Notes: generated by a model from the letters alone, not told the origin. A DNA stretch of 64,000 nt from Castellaniella sp049651205 (GCF_049651205.1 NZ_JBASBR010000007.1:62001-126000), one strand, 5' to 3'; numbered from the stretch's first letter, positions 15,612 through 24,693 are shown. Program-made: numbers and translations.

Positions 15612-16427
15612 TTACTTGCAGGCGGCGTAGTTGGACAGATCGACGCCAAACCATTTCTCGCTGGACGTCTTGAGGGTACCGTCCTGGATCAGCTCACACA
15701 AGGCTTTGTCAACCTTGGTTTTGAGTCCGGTGTTTTTCTTGTTGATGCCGGCGCCAATACCCAGGCCCAGAATATCAGGATCGGCACTGCTTTTGACAAC
15801 GTAATCGGCCAGCGCAAATTTGCCTTTGCCACTGGTGCTGAGGAACTGGCTTTGAGGCGTAACCTCTGAGAACGTCGCATCCAACCGATCAGCAGAAAGA
15901 TCCATCTGCATCTGGTCTTGCGTTTCATACGTTTTCAGTTTCAGGTCGGGTGCATATTTTTGCAAAAATGCCCCCTGAGTAGTGCCACTTTGCACGCCCA
16001 CCGTCTTGCCGGCCAAACCTTGCAACAATGTTTTCTGGTCTGCCGCCTTTAACAGGGGGCTGCCTGCGGGCAGGACAAATGCAGAGTCTTCGGTGGCGTA
16101 GGGAATGCTAAAGGAAATCACCTTAGAACGCTCGGCCGTGACGGACATACCCGAAATCACCAGATCAAAGCGCTCGGCTTCAAGAGCGGGGATCAGGCTG
16201 TCGAAAGCTTGCACCACAAACCGGCATTTCATGTCCAGCTTCTTGCACAGTGCGTGCCCGACATCAGCATCAAAGCCCGTAACCTTGCCCTGAGCATCCA
16301 CCATGCTCCAGGGCGGATACCCACCTTCGGTACCGATTTTCAGGGTGGCTGCCGAGGCAGCAGTGGCCAGGCCCGCAAGGCCCAGCGCGGCGCACAACAG
16401 CGCCTTTCGTGCAATGGAGGTCACCAT
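15612..16427 (-). CDS. Polar amino-acid periplasmic binding protein (Lys/Arg/ornithine-like)
   Basis: A 271-residue SBP_bac_3 family protein. The signal peptide ends ATAASA. The mature part starts ATLKIGTEGGYPPWSMVDAQ, with the family hallmarks VTGFDADVGHALCKKLDMKC, FDLVISGMSVTAERSKVISF and an Arg/Asp pair for the alpha-amino and carboxyl groups. It resembles HisJ/ArgT/LAO proteins, so a basic amino acid is likely. The start at 16427 is chosen because AAGGATG (16434-16440) is the ribosome site; the more upstream ATG is part of that site. It heads the operon of two permeases, an exported protein and an MFS pump. Confidence 0.87.
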   Translation of the reverse strand: MVTSIARKALLCAALGLAGLATAASAATLKIGTEGGYPPWSMVDAQGKVTGFDADVGHALCKKLDMKCRFVVQAFDSLIPALEAERFDLVISGMSVTAERSKVISFSIPYATEDSAFVLPAGSPLLKAADQKTLLQGLAGKTVGVQSGTTQGAFLQKYAPDLKLKTYETQDQMQMDLSADRLDATFSEVTPQSQFLSTSGKGKFALADYVVKSSADPDILGLGIGAGINKKNTGLKTKVDKALCELIQDGTLKTSSEKWFGVDLSNYAACK

Positions 16428-16509
16428 GGACAGCATCCTTATTTGACGGGTTCCGGAAACCGCAATAGTAGTACATCAACGCCAGCCTCGCTTAGCCGCG
16501 GGTGTGAGA

Positions 16510-17874
16510 TCAACCAATCTGGATGGTGCCTTCCGGATAGCGGACACGGCTGTTTCGCTGAGTACCCAGGCTGTACACCAGCGTCAAGGGTCCCACTCGC
16601 CCAATAAACATCAGCACCATAAGAAGGACTTGGCCAGGCAGACTGAGGGTATGGGTAAGATCAGGACTCAGGCCCGTGGTGCTAAAGGCAGCCATTACCT
16701 CCATCAAAATCGTCATAAAAGGCTGATGTTCGAGCAGACTGAGCAAAAAGACCCCGGCACACACCAGGGTGCCCGATACCATGAGCAGGGCCAGCGCCTT
16801 GTGCACGGCTTCCGGAGCAATCCGCCGATGCATCAGTACGATTTCTTTGCGTTGCAGCACATATGCACGCACCACTGCAATGAGAATAATAAAAGTGCCC
16901 AGTTTGATGCCGCTGGCAGTAGACAAGGATCCACCGCCGATAAACATCAGGATCACCAATAAAAAGCGTGTACTGTCACGCAACTGACTGACGTCCATAC
17001 TGGCAAAACCTGCTGTACGCGCCCCAACCACTTGTGTCCAGGCAGCCAGCCCCTGGCTCGCCAGTGGCATACCGCCCAGTGTGGCTGCATTTTGAGATTC
17101 GATCAGCCAAAACAGGGCCCATGCACTGAGGTTGAGCACCAGCGTGGCAATCAGCATGATGCGGGTGTAATACGCGAGTGATTGCCACGCACGCTTCTGA
17201 TAAATATCAGCCAATACACTAAAGCCAATACCACCCAGAATAATGCAGCCGGTTATTACGAATGTGGTGACAGGATCACCCACAAAACGCTCGAGGCTGT
17301 CGGAAAACAGCGTAATACCGGCATTATTGAATGCTGACACGGCATGAAACACTGCCATCGGAAACGCATGGGAAAGTGAATCATTGCGCCACCACCAGAG
17401 GGTAAGAACCAGAATGGCCGCCGCCTCAATCGCCAGTGTAAATTTGATAACCGTCGCAGCGGTATGGCCGATACGTGCCACGCTGGTCTGGTTGAATGCC
17501 TCAAGTGCCAGCGCTTGATAGCGCAAGCTTAGCCGCTTGCCTAGCGTCAAGGAGGCCACAATGGCAAAGGTGACAAACCCGATTCCGCCAATTTGCACGA
17601 GAACCAGCACAATGCCTTGCCCCAGTATCGTGAGGTCTGTTGTGAGGTCGATCACCGTCAGACCAGTGACCGTGACCGAAGACGCTGCGGTAAACAAAGC
17701 CTGAAAGAAACTGATGGGCCGAGCCTGTGCCGCTGGCAAGAGGAGCAGGGCAGTACCCAGCAGGATCAACAACAAAAAACTGCCGGTCAGCACTGCCGGC
17801 GGGCTGGCTTGCAACTGTCCGGTATGCCGGGCACGCCGATACGCCCGGAACGGATGGATAGTAAAGCGTGCCAT
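16510..17874 (-). CDS. ktrB: Ktr/Trk-type potassium transporter, membrane subunit
   Basis: A 454-residue K+ channel-like transporter. It has four M1-P-M2 repeats with filter glycines in TAASSVTVTGLT, SAFNNAGITLF, VGARTAGFASMD and AAFSTTGLSPDL, the pattern of KtrB/TrkH. The length of about 450 favours KtrB over TrkH (about 480). It lies 14 nt downstream of the cytosolic regulator ktrA on the same strand. Na+-coupled uptake is usual for Ktr systems; that is family knowledge. Confidence 0.88.
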   Translation of the reverse strand: MARFTIHPFRAYRRARHTGQLQASPPAVLTGSFLLLILLGTALLLLPAAQARPISFFQALFTAASSVTVTGLTVIDLTTDLTILGQGIVLVLVQIGGIGFVTFAIVASLTLGKRLSLRYQALALEAFNQTSVARIGHTAATVIKFTLAIEAAAILVLTLWWWRNDSLSHAFPMAVFHAVSAFNNAGITLFSDSLERFVGDPVTTFVITGCIILGGIGFSVLADIYQKRAWQSLAYYTRIMLIATLVLNLSAWALFWLIESQNAATLGGMPLASQGLAAWTQVVGARTAGFASMDVSQLRDSTRFLLVILMFIGGGSLSTASGIKLGTFIILIAVVRAYVLQRKEIVLMHRRIAPEAVHKALALLMVSGTLVCAGVFLLSLLEHQPFMTILMEVMAAFSTTGLSPDLTHTLSLPGQVLLMVLMFIGRVGPLTLVYSLGTQRNSRVRYPEGTIQIG

Positions 17875-17888
17875 ATAAGAAAACAGCC

Positions 17889-18545
17889 TCAGCGCAATTT
17901 GGGCGCAGCCAGCTTAAGCTGCTGCAATGGCCCAAAGAGGATCAGCGTATCTTTGGTACGAAGCATGAACTGTTCCGGTGGCTCGAGCGTTGTTTCGCCC
18001 TTGCGCTTGACCAGCAAGGCACGGATCTGGTCGGGAGGGTCTGTGGTCAGGGCATCTCCCAAGGTCCGGCCATCCAGATGCTCACTCGCTTCGAGCTCAA
18101 CCACAAAATCACCGTTGCCCAGGGCAATGTAGTCGTTGACCATGGGATAGCTGAGCACCTGAGCGATCCGGATACCCATTTCTTCTTCGGGATGAATCAC
18201 CCGGCTGACGCCCAGCTTGGTCAGGATCAGATGATGCGCACGAGAGGTAGCCTTGACCCAGACTTCGTGTACCCCCAGGGATTTCAGGTGCACGGTACAC
18301 ACCAGACTAGCCTGGAGATCAGCCCCGATGGCGACCAGCACGACGTCATATTGTTCAAGGCCCAGCTCGGCCAGGGCATTACGATCAGTGACATCGGCAA
18401 TGGCCGCGCGTGTAAGTTTGTCAGCCTGAAGGTCGACCACCTTACTGTCCTGGTCGATTCCCAAAACAGAATGCCCCAGACGCATGAGTTCGAGGGATGT
18501 AGCTGCACCAAACAGCCCTAATCCGATGACGGCAAATTGTCCCAT
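17889..18545 (-). CDS. ktrA: Ktr potassium uptake regulatory subunit (RCK protein)
   Basis: A 218-residue cytosolic RCK protein. TrkA-N Rossmann motif: VIGLGLFGAATSLELMRLGH (residues 6-25), with an acidic ID end of strand 2 (GIDQD) for nucleotide ribose binding. The C-terminal TrkA-C domain spans roughly 135-218. It gates KtrB in response to ATP/ADP. AGGAG lies just upstream of the ATG at 18545. It is the first gene of the ktrAB operon, divergent from the oxidoreductase at 18718. Confidence 0.88.
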   Translation of the reverse strand: MGQFAVIGLGLFGAATSLELMRLGHSVLGIDQDSKVVDLQADKLTRAAIADVTDRNALAELGLEQYDVVLVAIGADLQASLVCTVHLKSLGVHEVWVKATSRAHHLILTKLGVSRVIHPEEEMGIRIAQVLSYPMVNDYIALGNGDFVVELEASEHLDGRTLGDALTTDPPDQIRALLVKRKGETTLEPPEQFMLRTKDTLILFGPLQQLKLAAPKLR

Positions 18546-18717
18546 GGGTCTCCTGTTGATGAGCGGTGCTTGAGTTATGGTGACATCCCACGGGGATGGC
18601 CATTATTACAAAAATCTGGTAAAAACCCTGATAGATTTTTAAAAACTTTTGATGTCCGGATGGTGCGTTGCAGCAAACTGTGTCGCGACTCTGGTCTCGT
18701 CGTACTAATCGCATGAT

Positions 18718-19740
18718 ATGACAAGTTTGCTTGATCCACTGCAGTTGGGCGATGTGTTGCTTCGCAATCGCATCGTCATGGCGCCGTCTGCCAGCATTCG
18801 GCCCGCACAGGGGCGGATACCCAATGACATACTGCGCACCTATTACGCGCAACGCGCCAGCGCAGGTTTAATCGTCACCGAAGCCGCCTCGGTCTCACCA
18901 CTGGGCATCGGCTATCCCGACATGCCCGGAATCTGGAATTCTGCCCAGGTACAAGGGTGGCGCCGGGTTACCCAGGCCGTGCACGAGCGCGGCGGGCGAA
19001 TATTTTTACGGCTATGGCATGCGGGCAGGGTATCGGATCCCGAGTATTTGTCCGGAGAAATGCCTGTGGCGCCTAGCGCCATCCCGTGCCGTGATCAGGA
19101 TCCAAAGGCACAGCATACAGAGCGCTGCCCAAACTACGTCGTACCCCGCAGCCTGCACATCAGCGAAATCCAGCGTATCGTGGCCGATTTTGACCAGGCT
19201 GCCCGATATGCCCGTCAGGCCGAGTTTGACGGTGTTGAGATTCATGCAGGAGACGGCTACCTGATCGACCAGTTCCTGCATGACGGTTCCAACTGCAGAC
19301 AGGACGAATATGGCGGTTCTTTGGTTAACCGCAGCCGTTTCCTGCTTCAGATCGTGGACACCTGCATCGGCGTCTGGGGTGCGGGGAGGGTAGGCGTTCA
19401 TTTATCTCCCCGTGGAGATCGCCACGATATGCAGGACTCCAACCCGGTTGCCCTGTATCGCCATGTGGGTCAAGCGTTGGGCAACCGCCGGGCTGCATTT
19501 GTCTGCGTACGCGAACGCCCCGGCAGCGACGCATTGACTCCAACGATTCGTCATGCGTTCAGTGGCGCCTTGATTCTCAATGAAGGGTACGACCTGCTTT
19601 CTGCCCAGCAGGCCATGCAAGCCCGTGAGGGTGATGCAGTGGCCTTTGGCCGGGCATTTGTATGTAACCCGGATCTGGTTGAGCGGGCCCGGGAGGGCCT
19701 TACCTTGCGCCCGTGCACCGAAGCACTCTCGCTGGCTTGA
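18718..19740 (+). CDS. Old Yellow Enzyme family NADH:flavin oxidoreductase (alkene reductase)
   Basis: A 340-residue FMN-binding TIM barrel. Conserved parts: LLDPLQLGDVLLRNRIVMAP at the start, FLRLWHAGRVSDPEY, FDGVEIHAGDGYLIDQFLHD, DEYGGSLVNRSRFLLQIV and VAFGRAFVCNPDLVER. Members reduce activated C=C bonds of enones, maleimides or nitro compounds. The substrate-anchoring pair, usually His-x-x-His/Asn, reads H176-A-G-D179 here. A Tyr follows at 181. The C-terminal half is shorter than usual around the NAD-facing loop. It is monocistronic and divergent from ktrA. Confidence 0.85.
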   Translation: MTSLLDPLQLGDVLLRNRIVMAPSASIRPAQGRIPNDILRTYYAQRASAGLIVTEAASVSPLGIGYPDMPGIWNSAQVQGWRRVTQAVHERGGRIFLRLWHAGRVSDPEYLSGEMPVAPSAIPCRDQDPKAQHTERCPNYVVPRSLHISEIQRIVADFDQAARYARQAEFDGVEIHAGDGYLIDQFLHDGSNCRQDEYGGSLVNRSRFLLQIVDTCIGVWGAGRVGVHLSPRGDRHDMQDSNPVALYRHVGQALGNRRAAFVCVRERPGSDALTPTIRHAFSGALILNEGYDLLSAQQAMQAREGDAVAFGRAFVCNPDLVERAREGLTLRPCTEALSLA

Positions 19741-19753
19741 GGCTTTTAACGGT

Positions 19754-20215
19754 CTAAGCAGCGAGGCGCGATTTTACTTTGGCCGACACGGCCGACATAT
19801 CGGCACGGCCCGCCAGTGCGGTTTTAAGCTGGCCCATGATGGCACCCATGGCGGCGCCTCCTTGCAGCCCTTTTCCGGCAACCACAGCCACAGCGGCTTC
19901 GATGGCGGCAGAGATTTCTTCTTCGCTGGCTTCCTGAGGCAAAAATTCTTTCAGGATATCGAGTTCGGCGCGCTCTTGGTTGGCGCTATCGGTACGGCCG
20001 GCGGAGTCGAAGGCCGCAATGGATTCTCGCCGCTGCTTGGCTTGTTTTTCGATGATGGCAATGATCATGGCATCATCGGGCTCAATGCGTTCATCTACCA
20101 TTTTTTGCTTGATCGCCGCCTGCAGCAGGCGCAACGTCCCCAATCGTACGGAATCGTGCGCGCGCATGGCAGATTTGACGGATTCCGTAATTTGGCTTGC
20201 AAGGCCAGAGCTCAT
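19754..20215 (-). CDS. yqeY: YqeY/GatB-like domain protein
   Basis: A 153-residue helical protein of the GatB/YqeY family. It starts MSSGLASQITESVKSAMRAHD and has LRLLQAAIKQKMVDER, IAIIEKQAKQRRESI and the C-terminal AAMGAIMGQLKTALAGRADM segment that resembles the tail of the amidotransferase GatB. In related bacteria it is usually found beside rpsU and dnaG; neither is here. A tRNA-binding role in amidotransferase chemistry has been suggested for the family but is not proven. Its 3' end faces the OYE gene. Confidence 0.88.
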   Translation of the reverse strand: MSSGLASQITESVKSAMRAHDSVRLGTLRLLQAAIKQKMVDERIEPDDAMIIAIIEKQAKQRRESIAAFDSAGRTDSANQERAELDILKEFLPQEASEEEISAAIEAAVAVVAGKGLQGGAAMGAIMGQLKTALAGRADMSAVSAKVKSRLAA

Positions 20216-20247
20216 GAGAGTGTCCTATGAAGTAATAAAAAGCTATT

Positions 20248-21018
20248 TTAACGAGGCAAACGCCAGTCGTGCCGATCTGTTGCTTGGCCGGCCGGATCAT
20301 AGCTTTGCTCGCACAGCACCGTAGCGCCACTTGCATGGATGGCAATCACGCTGGAGCAGCGCGTGCCATATTTGGGGCTGACGATAAACGGACTGCTCAA
20401 CAGTTGCTCCATTTCCTGGCTCAGGCCGGTGACAGGCAATTGCGTGGGCGACGCCTGGGTGACGTCATGCAGACGAACAAAAACCTCTTCAGGCGCTGTG
20501 GCCCATTGCTCTGCGGGCCAGACATCCAGCGTGCCCTGCAAGCGTCGCACCTTGGGCCAGGCAGTATCCAGCAGGTGGTTGGACAAGACATGGGTACCAG
20601 GCGCAATCCGGTGAGGGCCCGCAACAGCATCCCTGTTGCTGAGATACCAGCTGCTGGCCAGGTCGCCGATGATCAGATTAAAACCTGCCCACCGCTGCTG
20701 GTGCGTCAAAATCTCTTGGCCATAGGCCTCGGGCGTCTGCTTGCCCAGTAAAAAATCGCGCACCAGCACGCCACGGGAAATGGCGTTGTCTGGCGCGGGA
20801 GTGCCAGGCTCACGGTAATTGGTCAGCAAGGCATAACGACCACCCGCGGCACACCCCAACCAAGTACCCCCTGCTTGCAGGTCCTGGCCTGCAAGCAGCT
20901 CCGGATGCCCGGGCCAGGGCCCAGCGGCACGGGTGGGACGTGCATGGAACTCGTCTCTATTGGCTGCAACCAGCACCGGCCATTCGGGGTGCCCCAAAGA
21001 AAGATAGGCGATACACAT
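20248..21018 (-). CDS. NRDE-family (TANGO2-like) protein
   Basis: A 256-residue protein starting MCIAYLSLGHPEWPVLVAANRDEFHARPT. The N-terminal Cys and the NRDE motif at about residue 21 define the family. Other conserved pieces are GGTWLGCAAGGRYALLTNYR and VLSNHLLDTAWPKVRR. The N-terminal cysteine suggests an Ntn-hydrolase-like fold; eukaryotic TANGO2 is linked to lipid or haem handling, but no bacterial function is established. It lies 32 nt downstream of nothing on its strand, so it has its own promoter, with a start only 21 nt from the divergent FlhE-like gene. Confidence 0.85.
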   Translation of the reverse strand: MCIAYLSLGHPEWPVLVAANRDEFHARPTRAAGPWPGHPELLAGQDLQAGGTWLGCAAGGRYALLTNYREPGTPAPDNAISRGVLVRDFLLGKQTPEAYGQEILTHQQRWAGFNLIIGDLASSWYLSNRDAVAGPHRIAPGTHVLSNHLLDTAWPKVRRLQGTLDVWPAEQWATAPEEVFVRLHDVTQASPTQLPVTGLSQEMEQLLSSPFIVSPKYGTRCSSVIAIHASGATVLCEQSYDPAGQATDRHDWRLPR

Positions 21019-21039
21019 GAGCCGCAATATACTCGCCCC

Positions 21040-21495
21040 ATGAAATCTCTGTACAGAATCCATCCGCATTGGGTGCATCGTGCGGCAGTCACTTTGGCTG
21101 CCTGCTTGCTGGGCTCGGGCCATGCCATGGCTGGCAACCCTGCCTGGACGCAGGATCGCACCAGCGAGGCCTTGCACACGGTTGGGCGGCCGGTATCGGT
21201 GGTCTTCAAGCCAGACGCAGCCGTGCAACTCAATATGCCTGTCAATGCAGTGGTCACGCATGTGTATGCTGCACGCCGGTTTGACAGCACGGCGCAGATC
21301 TCCACCCAGCTTTGCCATGGGCTTACTGGCGGGCCGTGTGTGCCGCTGCAAGGCTCACACATCAACACAGGCCGGTTCGATGGGCAAGCGGCCACGGGGC
21401 CCTGGCGGCTGGTACACAAGGTATTGGGGTGGGGAAACGATCATCCACCCGTGTTCGTGCGCGATACGATCATCGTTTGGTACACCGCACCCTAG
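21040..21495 (+). CDS. Small exported protein, FlhE-like
   Basis: A 151-residue protein with a Sec signal peptide (RAAVTLAACLLGSGHAMAG). The mature domain of about 120 residues alternates beta strands and has a cysteine pair in LCHGLTGGPCVPLQG, then FVRDTIIVWYTAP at the end. The layout (W near the mature start, LC...C-V-L, VNYR/VWYT-type tail) resembles FlhE, a periplasmic protein usually encoded with flhBA that limits proton leak through the flagellar export apparatus. No flagellar gene is nearby, so the assignment is tentative. The ATG at 21040 is divergent from the NRDE gene. Confidence 0.5.
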   Translation: MKSLYRIHPHWVHRAAVTLAACLLGSGHAMAGNPAWTQDRTSEALHTVGRPVSVVFKPDAAVQLNMPVNAVVTHVYAARRFDSTAQISTQLCHGLTGGPCVPLQGSHINTGRFDGQAATGPWRLVHKVLGWGNDHPPVFVRDTIIVWYTAP

Positions 21496-21640
21496 GCTCG
21501 TCAATAGTTCCTGCCCGTCACCCATGACCCGGATAACAGCACGGAATGCTCGGGTTATACTGTTAGGCTTACCTACTTAGAAGGCTTGCGTTCTGATATT
21601 TTTCAGGGCGTCGGGCACACCGGTTTTCAAACGGGGCATC

Positions 21641-22153
21641 ATGGAAAAAAACAGCTACAGCTACGAAGAACTGCTGGCTTGCGGGCGCGGAGAACTTTTT
21701 GGCCCGGGCAATGCGCAGTTGCCCTTGCCACCCATGTTGATGTGCGACCGAATCGCCCACATCGACGATCATGGCGGCTCACATGGCAAAGGCGAAATCA
21801 TCGCCGAGCTCGATATCCGTCCTGACCTCTGGTTTTTCGGCTGCCATTTCCAGGGAGACCCCGTCATGCCCGGGTGCCTGGGTCTGGATGCCATGTGGCA
21901 ACTGGTAGGGTTTTTCCTCGGCTGCTGTGGTGGCCAGGGGCGTGGTCGAGCACTGGGCGTGGGTGAAGTCAAATTCACCGGTCAGGTATTGCCTACAGCC
22001 CACCAGGTACGCTATCACATCGATATGAAACGCGTCATGATGCGCAAGCTCGTCATGGGCATCGCAGATGCTCGGATGGAAGTCGATGGCCACGAAATCT
22101 ATGTGGCTCATGATTTGCGGGTGGGTCTGTTCACCCGTACAGACAACTTCTAG
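21641..22153 (+). CDS. fabA: 3-hydroxydecanoyl-ACP dehydratase/isomerase
   Basis: A 170-residue hot-dog-fold enzyme. It dehydrates 3-hydroxydecanoyl-ACP and isomerises trans-2 to cis-3-decenoyl-ACP, the branch point to unsaturated fatty acids. The catalytic His and Asp lie in FGCHFQGDPVMPGCLGLDAM; PPMLMCDRI near the start is also conserved. A TATACT at 21556-21561 could be the -10 of a promoter with an 80-nt leader. It is followed by fabB after 11 nt, the classical fabAB operon. Confidence 0.96.
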   Translation: MEKNSYSYEELLACGRGELFGPGNAQLPLPPMLMCDRIAHIDDHGGSHGKGEIIAELDIRPDLWFFGCHFQGDPVMPGCLGLDAMWQLVGFFLGCCGGQGRGRALGVGEVKFTGQVLPTAHQVRYHIDMKRVMMRKLVMGIADARMEVDGHEIYVAHDLRVGLFTRTDNF

Positions 22154-22164
22154 GAGGCCCGATT

Positions 22165-23382
22165 ATGCGTCGTGTGGTCGTCACCGGCATGGGCATCGTA
22201 TCCAGCCTGGGCAACAACCAGTCCGAGGTTCTCGACAGCCTACGCACCGGTCGTTCCGGTATTACCTACCAACCAGAGTACGCCGAACAAGGCCTGCGCT
22301 CCCATGTGGCGGGGTCCGTGCATCTGGATGCACTGAGTCAGATCGACCGCAAGCTCAGCCGATTCATGGCTGATGGCCATGCCTACGCCTGGCTGGCCAT
22401 GCAAGAGGCCATTCAGGACGCTGGTTTGTCTGCCGACCAGGTATCCAATCCGCGCACAGGCCTTATCGTCGGCGCTGGCGGAGCCTCTCACTCCGCTATT
22501 CTCGAGGGCATCCAGACGCTCCGCGACAAAGGCGTTCGCCGTGTTGGTCCCTATATGGTTACCAAGGCAATGGCCAGCGGAGTCTCAGCCTGCCTGGCCA
22601 CGGGCGCCCAGATCAAGGGTGTCAACTACTCAATCAGTTCTGCATGCTCCACCAGCGCGCATTGCATCGGCAATGCGGTCGAGCAAATCCAGCTGGGCAA
22701 GCAAGACATCGTGTTTGCGGGCGGTGCCGAAGAAGAACATTGGTCGCTTTCCTTCATGTTCGATGCCATGGGGGCGCTGTCCACACGCTACAACGACACC
22801 CCTGATCGCGCCTCCCGCACCTATGATGCAGATCGTGACGGCTTCGTCATCTCCGGAGGCGGCGGGATTCTGGTGGTCGAAGAATACGAACACGCCAAGG
22901 CACGGGGTGCCAACATCCTGGCCGAAATCATCGGATATGGCGCAACCTCCGACGGCTACGACATGGTGGCACCGTCCGGCGAAGGCGCCGAGCGCTGCAT
23001 GCGCCAGGCCCTCGAAGGTGTTCAGGGCCCGATCGACTACATCAACACACATGGCACCAGTACACCAGTCGGCGATGTCAAAGAGCTCGAGGCCATTCGG
23101 GCTGTATTTGGCAACAAGCAGCCCTTGATTGCCTCCACCAAGTCCTTGTCGGGCCATGCGCTGGGCGCTGCGGGCGTCAACGAAGCCGTCTACACACTGC
23201 TCATGATGAAACATGGCTTTGTGGCTGCATCAGCCAACATCGATACTCTTGATGCAGCTGCCGAAGGGATGAACATCCTGCGCGAAACTGTCACCCACGC
23301 AAATATCCAAACAGCGCTGTCCAACAGCTTTGGCTTTGGCGGTACCAACGCAACACTGGTGTTCTCAAAAGCCACCCTGTAA
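22165..23382 (+). CDS. fabB: 3-ketoacyl-ACP synthase I
   Basis: A 405-residue condensing enzyme that elongates cis-3-decenoyl-ACP, completing the anaerobic unsaturated fatty-acid route begun by FabA. The Cys-His-His triad is visible: Cys in SSACSTSAHCIGNA, His in INTHGTSTPVGD and His in KSLSGHALGAAGVNEA. AGGAGG precedes the ATG. A strong bidirectional terminator follows at 23411. Confidence 0.96.
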   Translation: MRRVVVTGMGIVSSLGNNQSEVLDSLRTGRSGITYQPEYAEQGLRSHVAGSVHLDALSQIDRKLSRFMADGHAYAWLAMQEAIQDAGLSADQVSNPRTGLIVGAGGASHSAILEGIQTLRDKGVRRVGPYMVTKAMASGVSACLATGAQIKGVNYSISSACSTSAHCIGNAVEQIQLGKQDIVFAGGAEEEHWSLSFMFDAMGALSTRYNDTPDRASRTYDADRDGFVISGGGGILVVEEYEHAKARGANILAEIIGYGATSDGYDMVAPSGEGAERCMRQALEGVQGPIDYINTHGTSTPVGDVKELEAIRAVFGNKQPLIASTKSLSGHALGAAGVNEAVYTLLMMKHGFVAASANIDTLDAAAEGMNILRETVTHANIQTALSNSFGFGGTNATLVFSKATL

Positions 23383-23410
23383 GCATATTTACAGTGTGTG
23401 CTTTTGGGTC

Positions 23411-23457
23411 CCCAACAAAAAGGCCTGCAATTTGATTTTGCAGGCCTTTTTGTTGGG
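23411..23457. terminator. Bidirectional Rho-independent terminator, fabB / MFS
   Basis: A perfect 20-bp stem: CCCAACAAAAAGGCCTGCAA (23411-23430) and its complement (23438-23457), with a 7-nt loop. T-runs are present on both strands within the outer stem. It lies between the convergent fabB and MFS genes and should stop transcription from both sides. Confidence 0.92.
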
Positions 23458-23472
23458 CGCCAGTGTGCCAAG

Positions 23473-24693
23473 CTAGGCATCATCGGCCGATGATGCCACA
23501 GCCACTGCCTTCACATACGCCGGGCGGCCTGCATACCAGCCGGCCAGGCCGGACGTAAGCCCAAGAAACGCAAACAGGGCGCTGGTTACCTGAAAAGACC
23601 CTGTCCAGGCAAATAAGGCACCCACCAACAGCGGCCCGCTGGCTGCCAGTATGTAGCCAGTGGCTTGCGACATACTGGACAAATGGGCGGCCACATTGGC
23701 ATCGCGCGAGCGCAAGACAATAAACATCAAAGCCAGTGCAAACAAGCCACCTTGCCCCAGCCCCTGCAATACAGCTAGCGGCCAGATTGCCCAGCGTGGG
23801 CCCAGCACCATGCCCATGAGGCCAAGCGTTGCCAGAGAGGTAAGCCATACGGCCAAACCACGCTGGCTGTGAAACCGCATGGCCAACCACGGTGTGACCA
23901 GACAAGACACTACCTGCAGAAGTAAAGACACCGAGGTAACCAAGCCGGCCTCCGTGCCGCTGAGTCCGCCTGCGCGCAAAATAGGCGCCATCCAGCCCAG
24001 TACGCAATACGCCAGGGCGGACTGCAAACCCATGAACAGCGTCACGGCCCATGCCAGGGGATCTCGGTACAAGCCTTTGATCGGCAAAATATGGCGCCCA
24101 TTGGATGAGCGCCCGCCTGCCCGAATGGCGACGGGTGACCACACCAGGGTAGCCAACAATGCAGGCACTGCCCAAAAGGCCAGCCCCCAGGACCAGTGCT
24201 CTCCGAACCATTGCGCCAATGGCAAAGTGCTGGCTGCTGCCAGCGACGCGCCGCCAACCAGCGAAGTGGTATACAGACCTGTCATCAGAGCAGCTTTGTC
24301 GGCAAAATCACGCTTGATCAGGCTAGGCAACAGCACATTGCCAACCGCAATACCGGCGCCTGCCAGGCCGGTGCCCAGAAACAGAACACTGGTGCTGACA
24401 AAACCACGCAGGCCAACCCCCAGTGTTATCAGTGCCAACACCAGCAGCAACGTGCGCTCGACCCCAATGCGCTGGGCGATGCGTGGAGCAAGCGGTGCGA
24501 AAACACCCATGCACAACACCGGCAAGGTGGTGAGATACCCGGCCGTTGCAGCACTTAAGTGCAGGCCGCGGATGATATCCGGCAACAGCACTGCTGTACT
24601 GGAAAAAAGAGGCCTCAGATTAAACGCAAGCAAAAGCAGTGCGGCCGCCACCAGCACACGGCCCAGGAGCTTTTGGGTGTGGTCAGACCTCAT
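23473..24693 (-). CDS. MFS transporter, CynX/NimT (cyanate permease-like) family
   Basis: A 406-residue, 12-helix inner-membrane transporter. LLLLAFNLRPLFSSTAVLLPDI in helix 1 is the hallmark of the CynX/NimT family (cyanate, 2-nitroimidazole). GNVLLPSLIKRDFADKAALMTGLYT in the first half is also typical. The start at 24693 overlaps the upstream Fsr-like gene as ATGA, so the two are translationally coupled; a longer N-terminus from 24759 is rejected. The substrate is unknown, and no cyanase gene is in view. Confidence 0.8.
   Translation of the reverse strand: MRSDHTQKLLGRVLVAAALLLLAFNLRPLFSSTAVLLPDIIRGLHLSAATAGYLTTLPVLCMGVFAPLAPRIAQRIGVERTLLLVLALITLGVGLRGFVSTSVLFLGTGLAGAGIAVGNVLLPSLIKRDFADKAALMTGLYTTSLVGGASLAAASTLPLAQWFGEHWSWGLAFWAVPALLATLVWSPVAIRAGGRSSNGRHILPIKGLYRDPLAWAVTLFMGLQSALAYCVLGWMAPILRAGGLSGTEAGLVTSVSLLLQVVSCLVTPWLAMRFHSQRGLAVWLTSLATLGLMGMVLGPRWAIWPLAVLQGLGQGGLFALALMFIVLRSRDANVAAHLSSMSQATGYILAASGPLLVGALFAWTGSFQVTSALFAFLGLTSGLAGWYAGRPAYVKAVAVASSADDA

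Noticed and set aside
15612..16436. Start of the amino-acid binding protein at 16436
   Set aside because: That ATG is inside the AAGGATG that serves as the ribosome site for the ATG at 16427.
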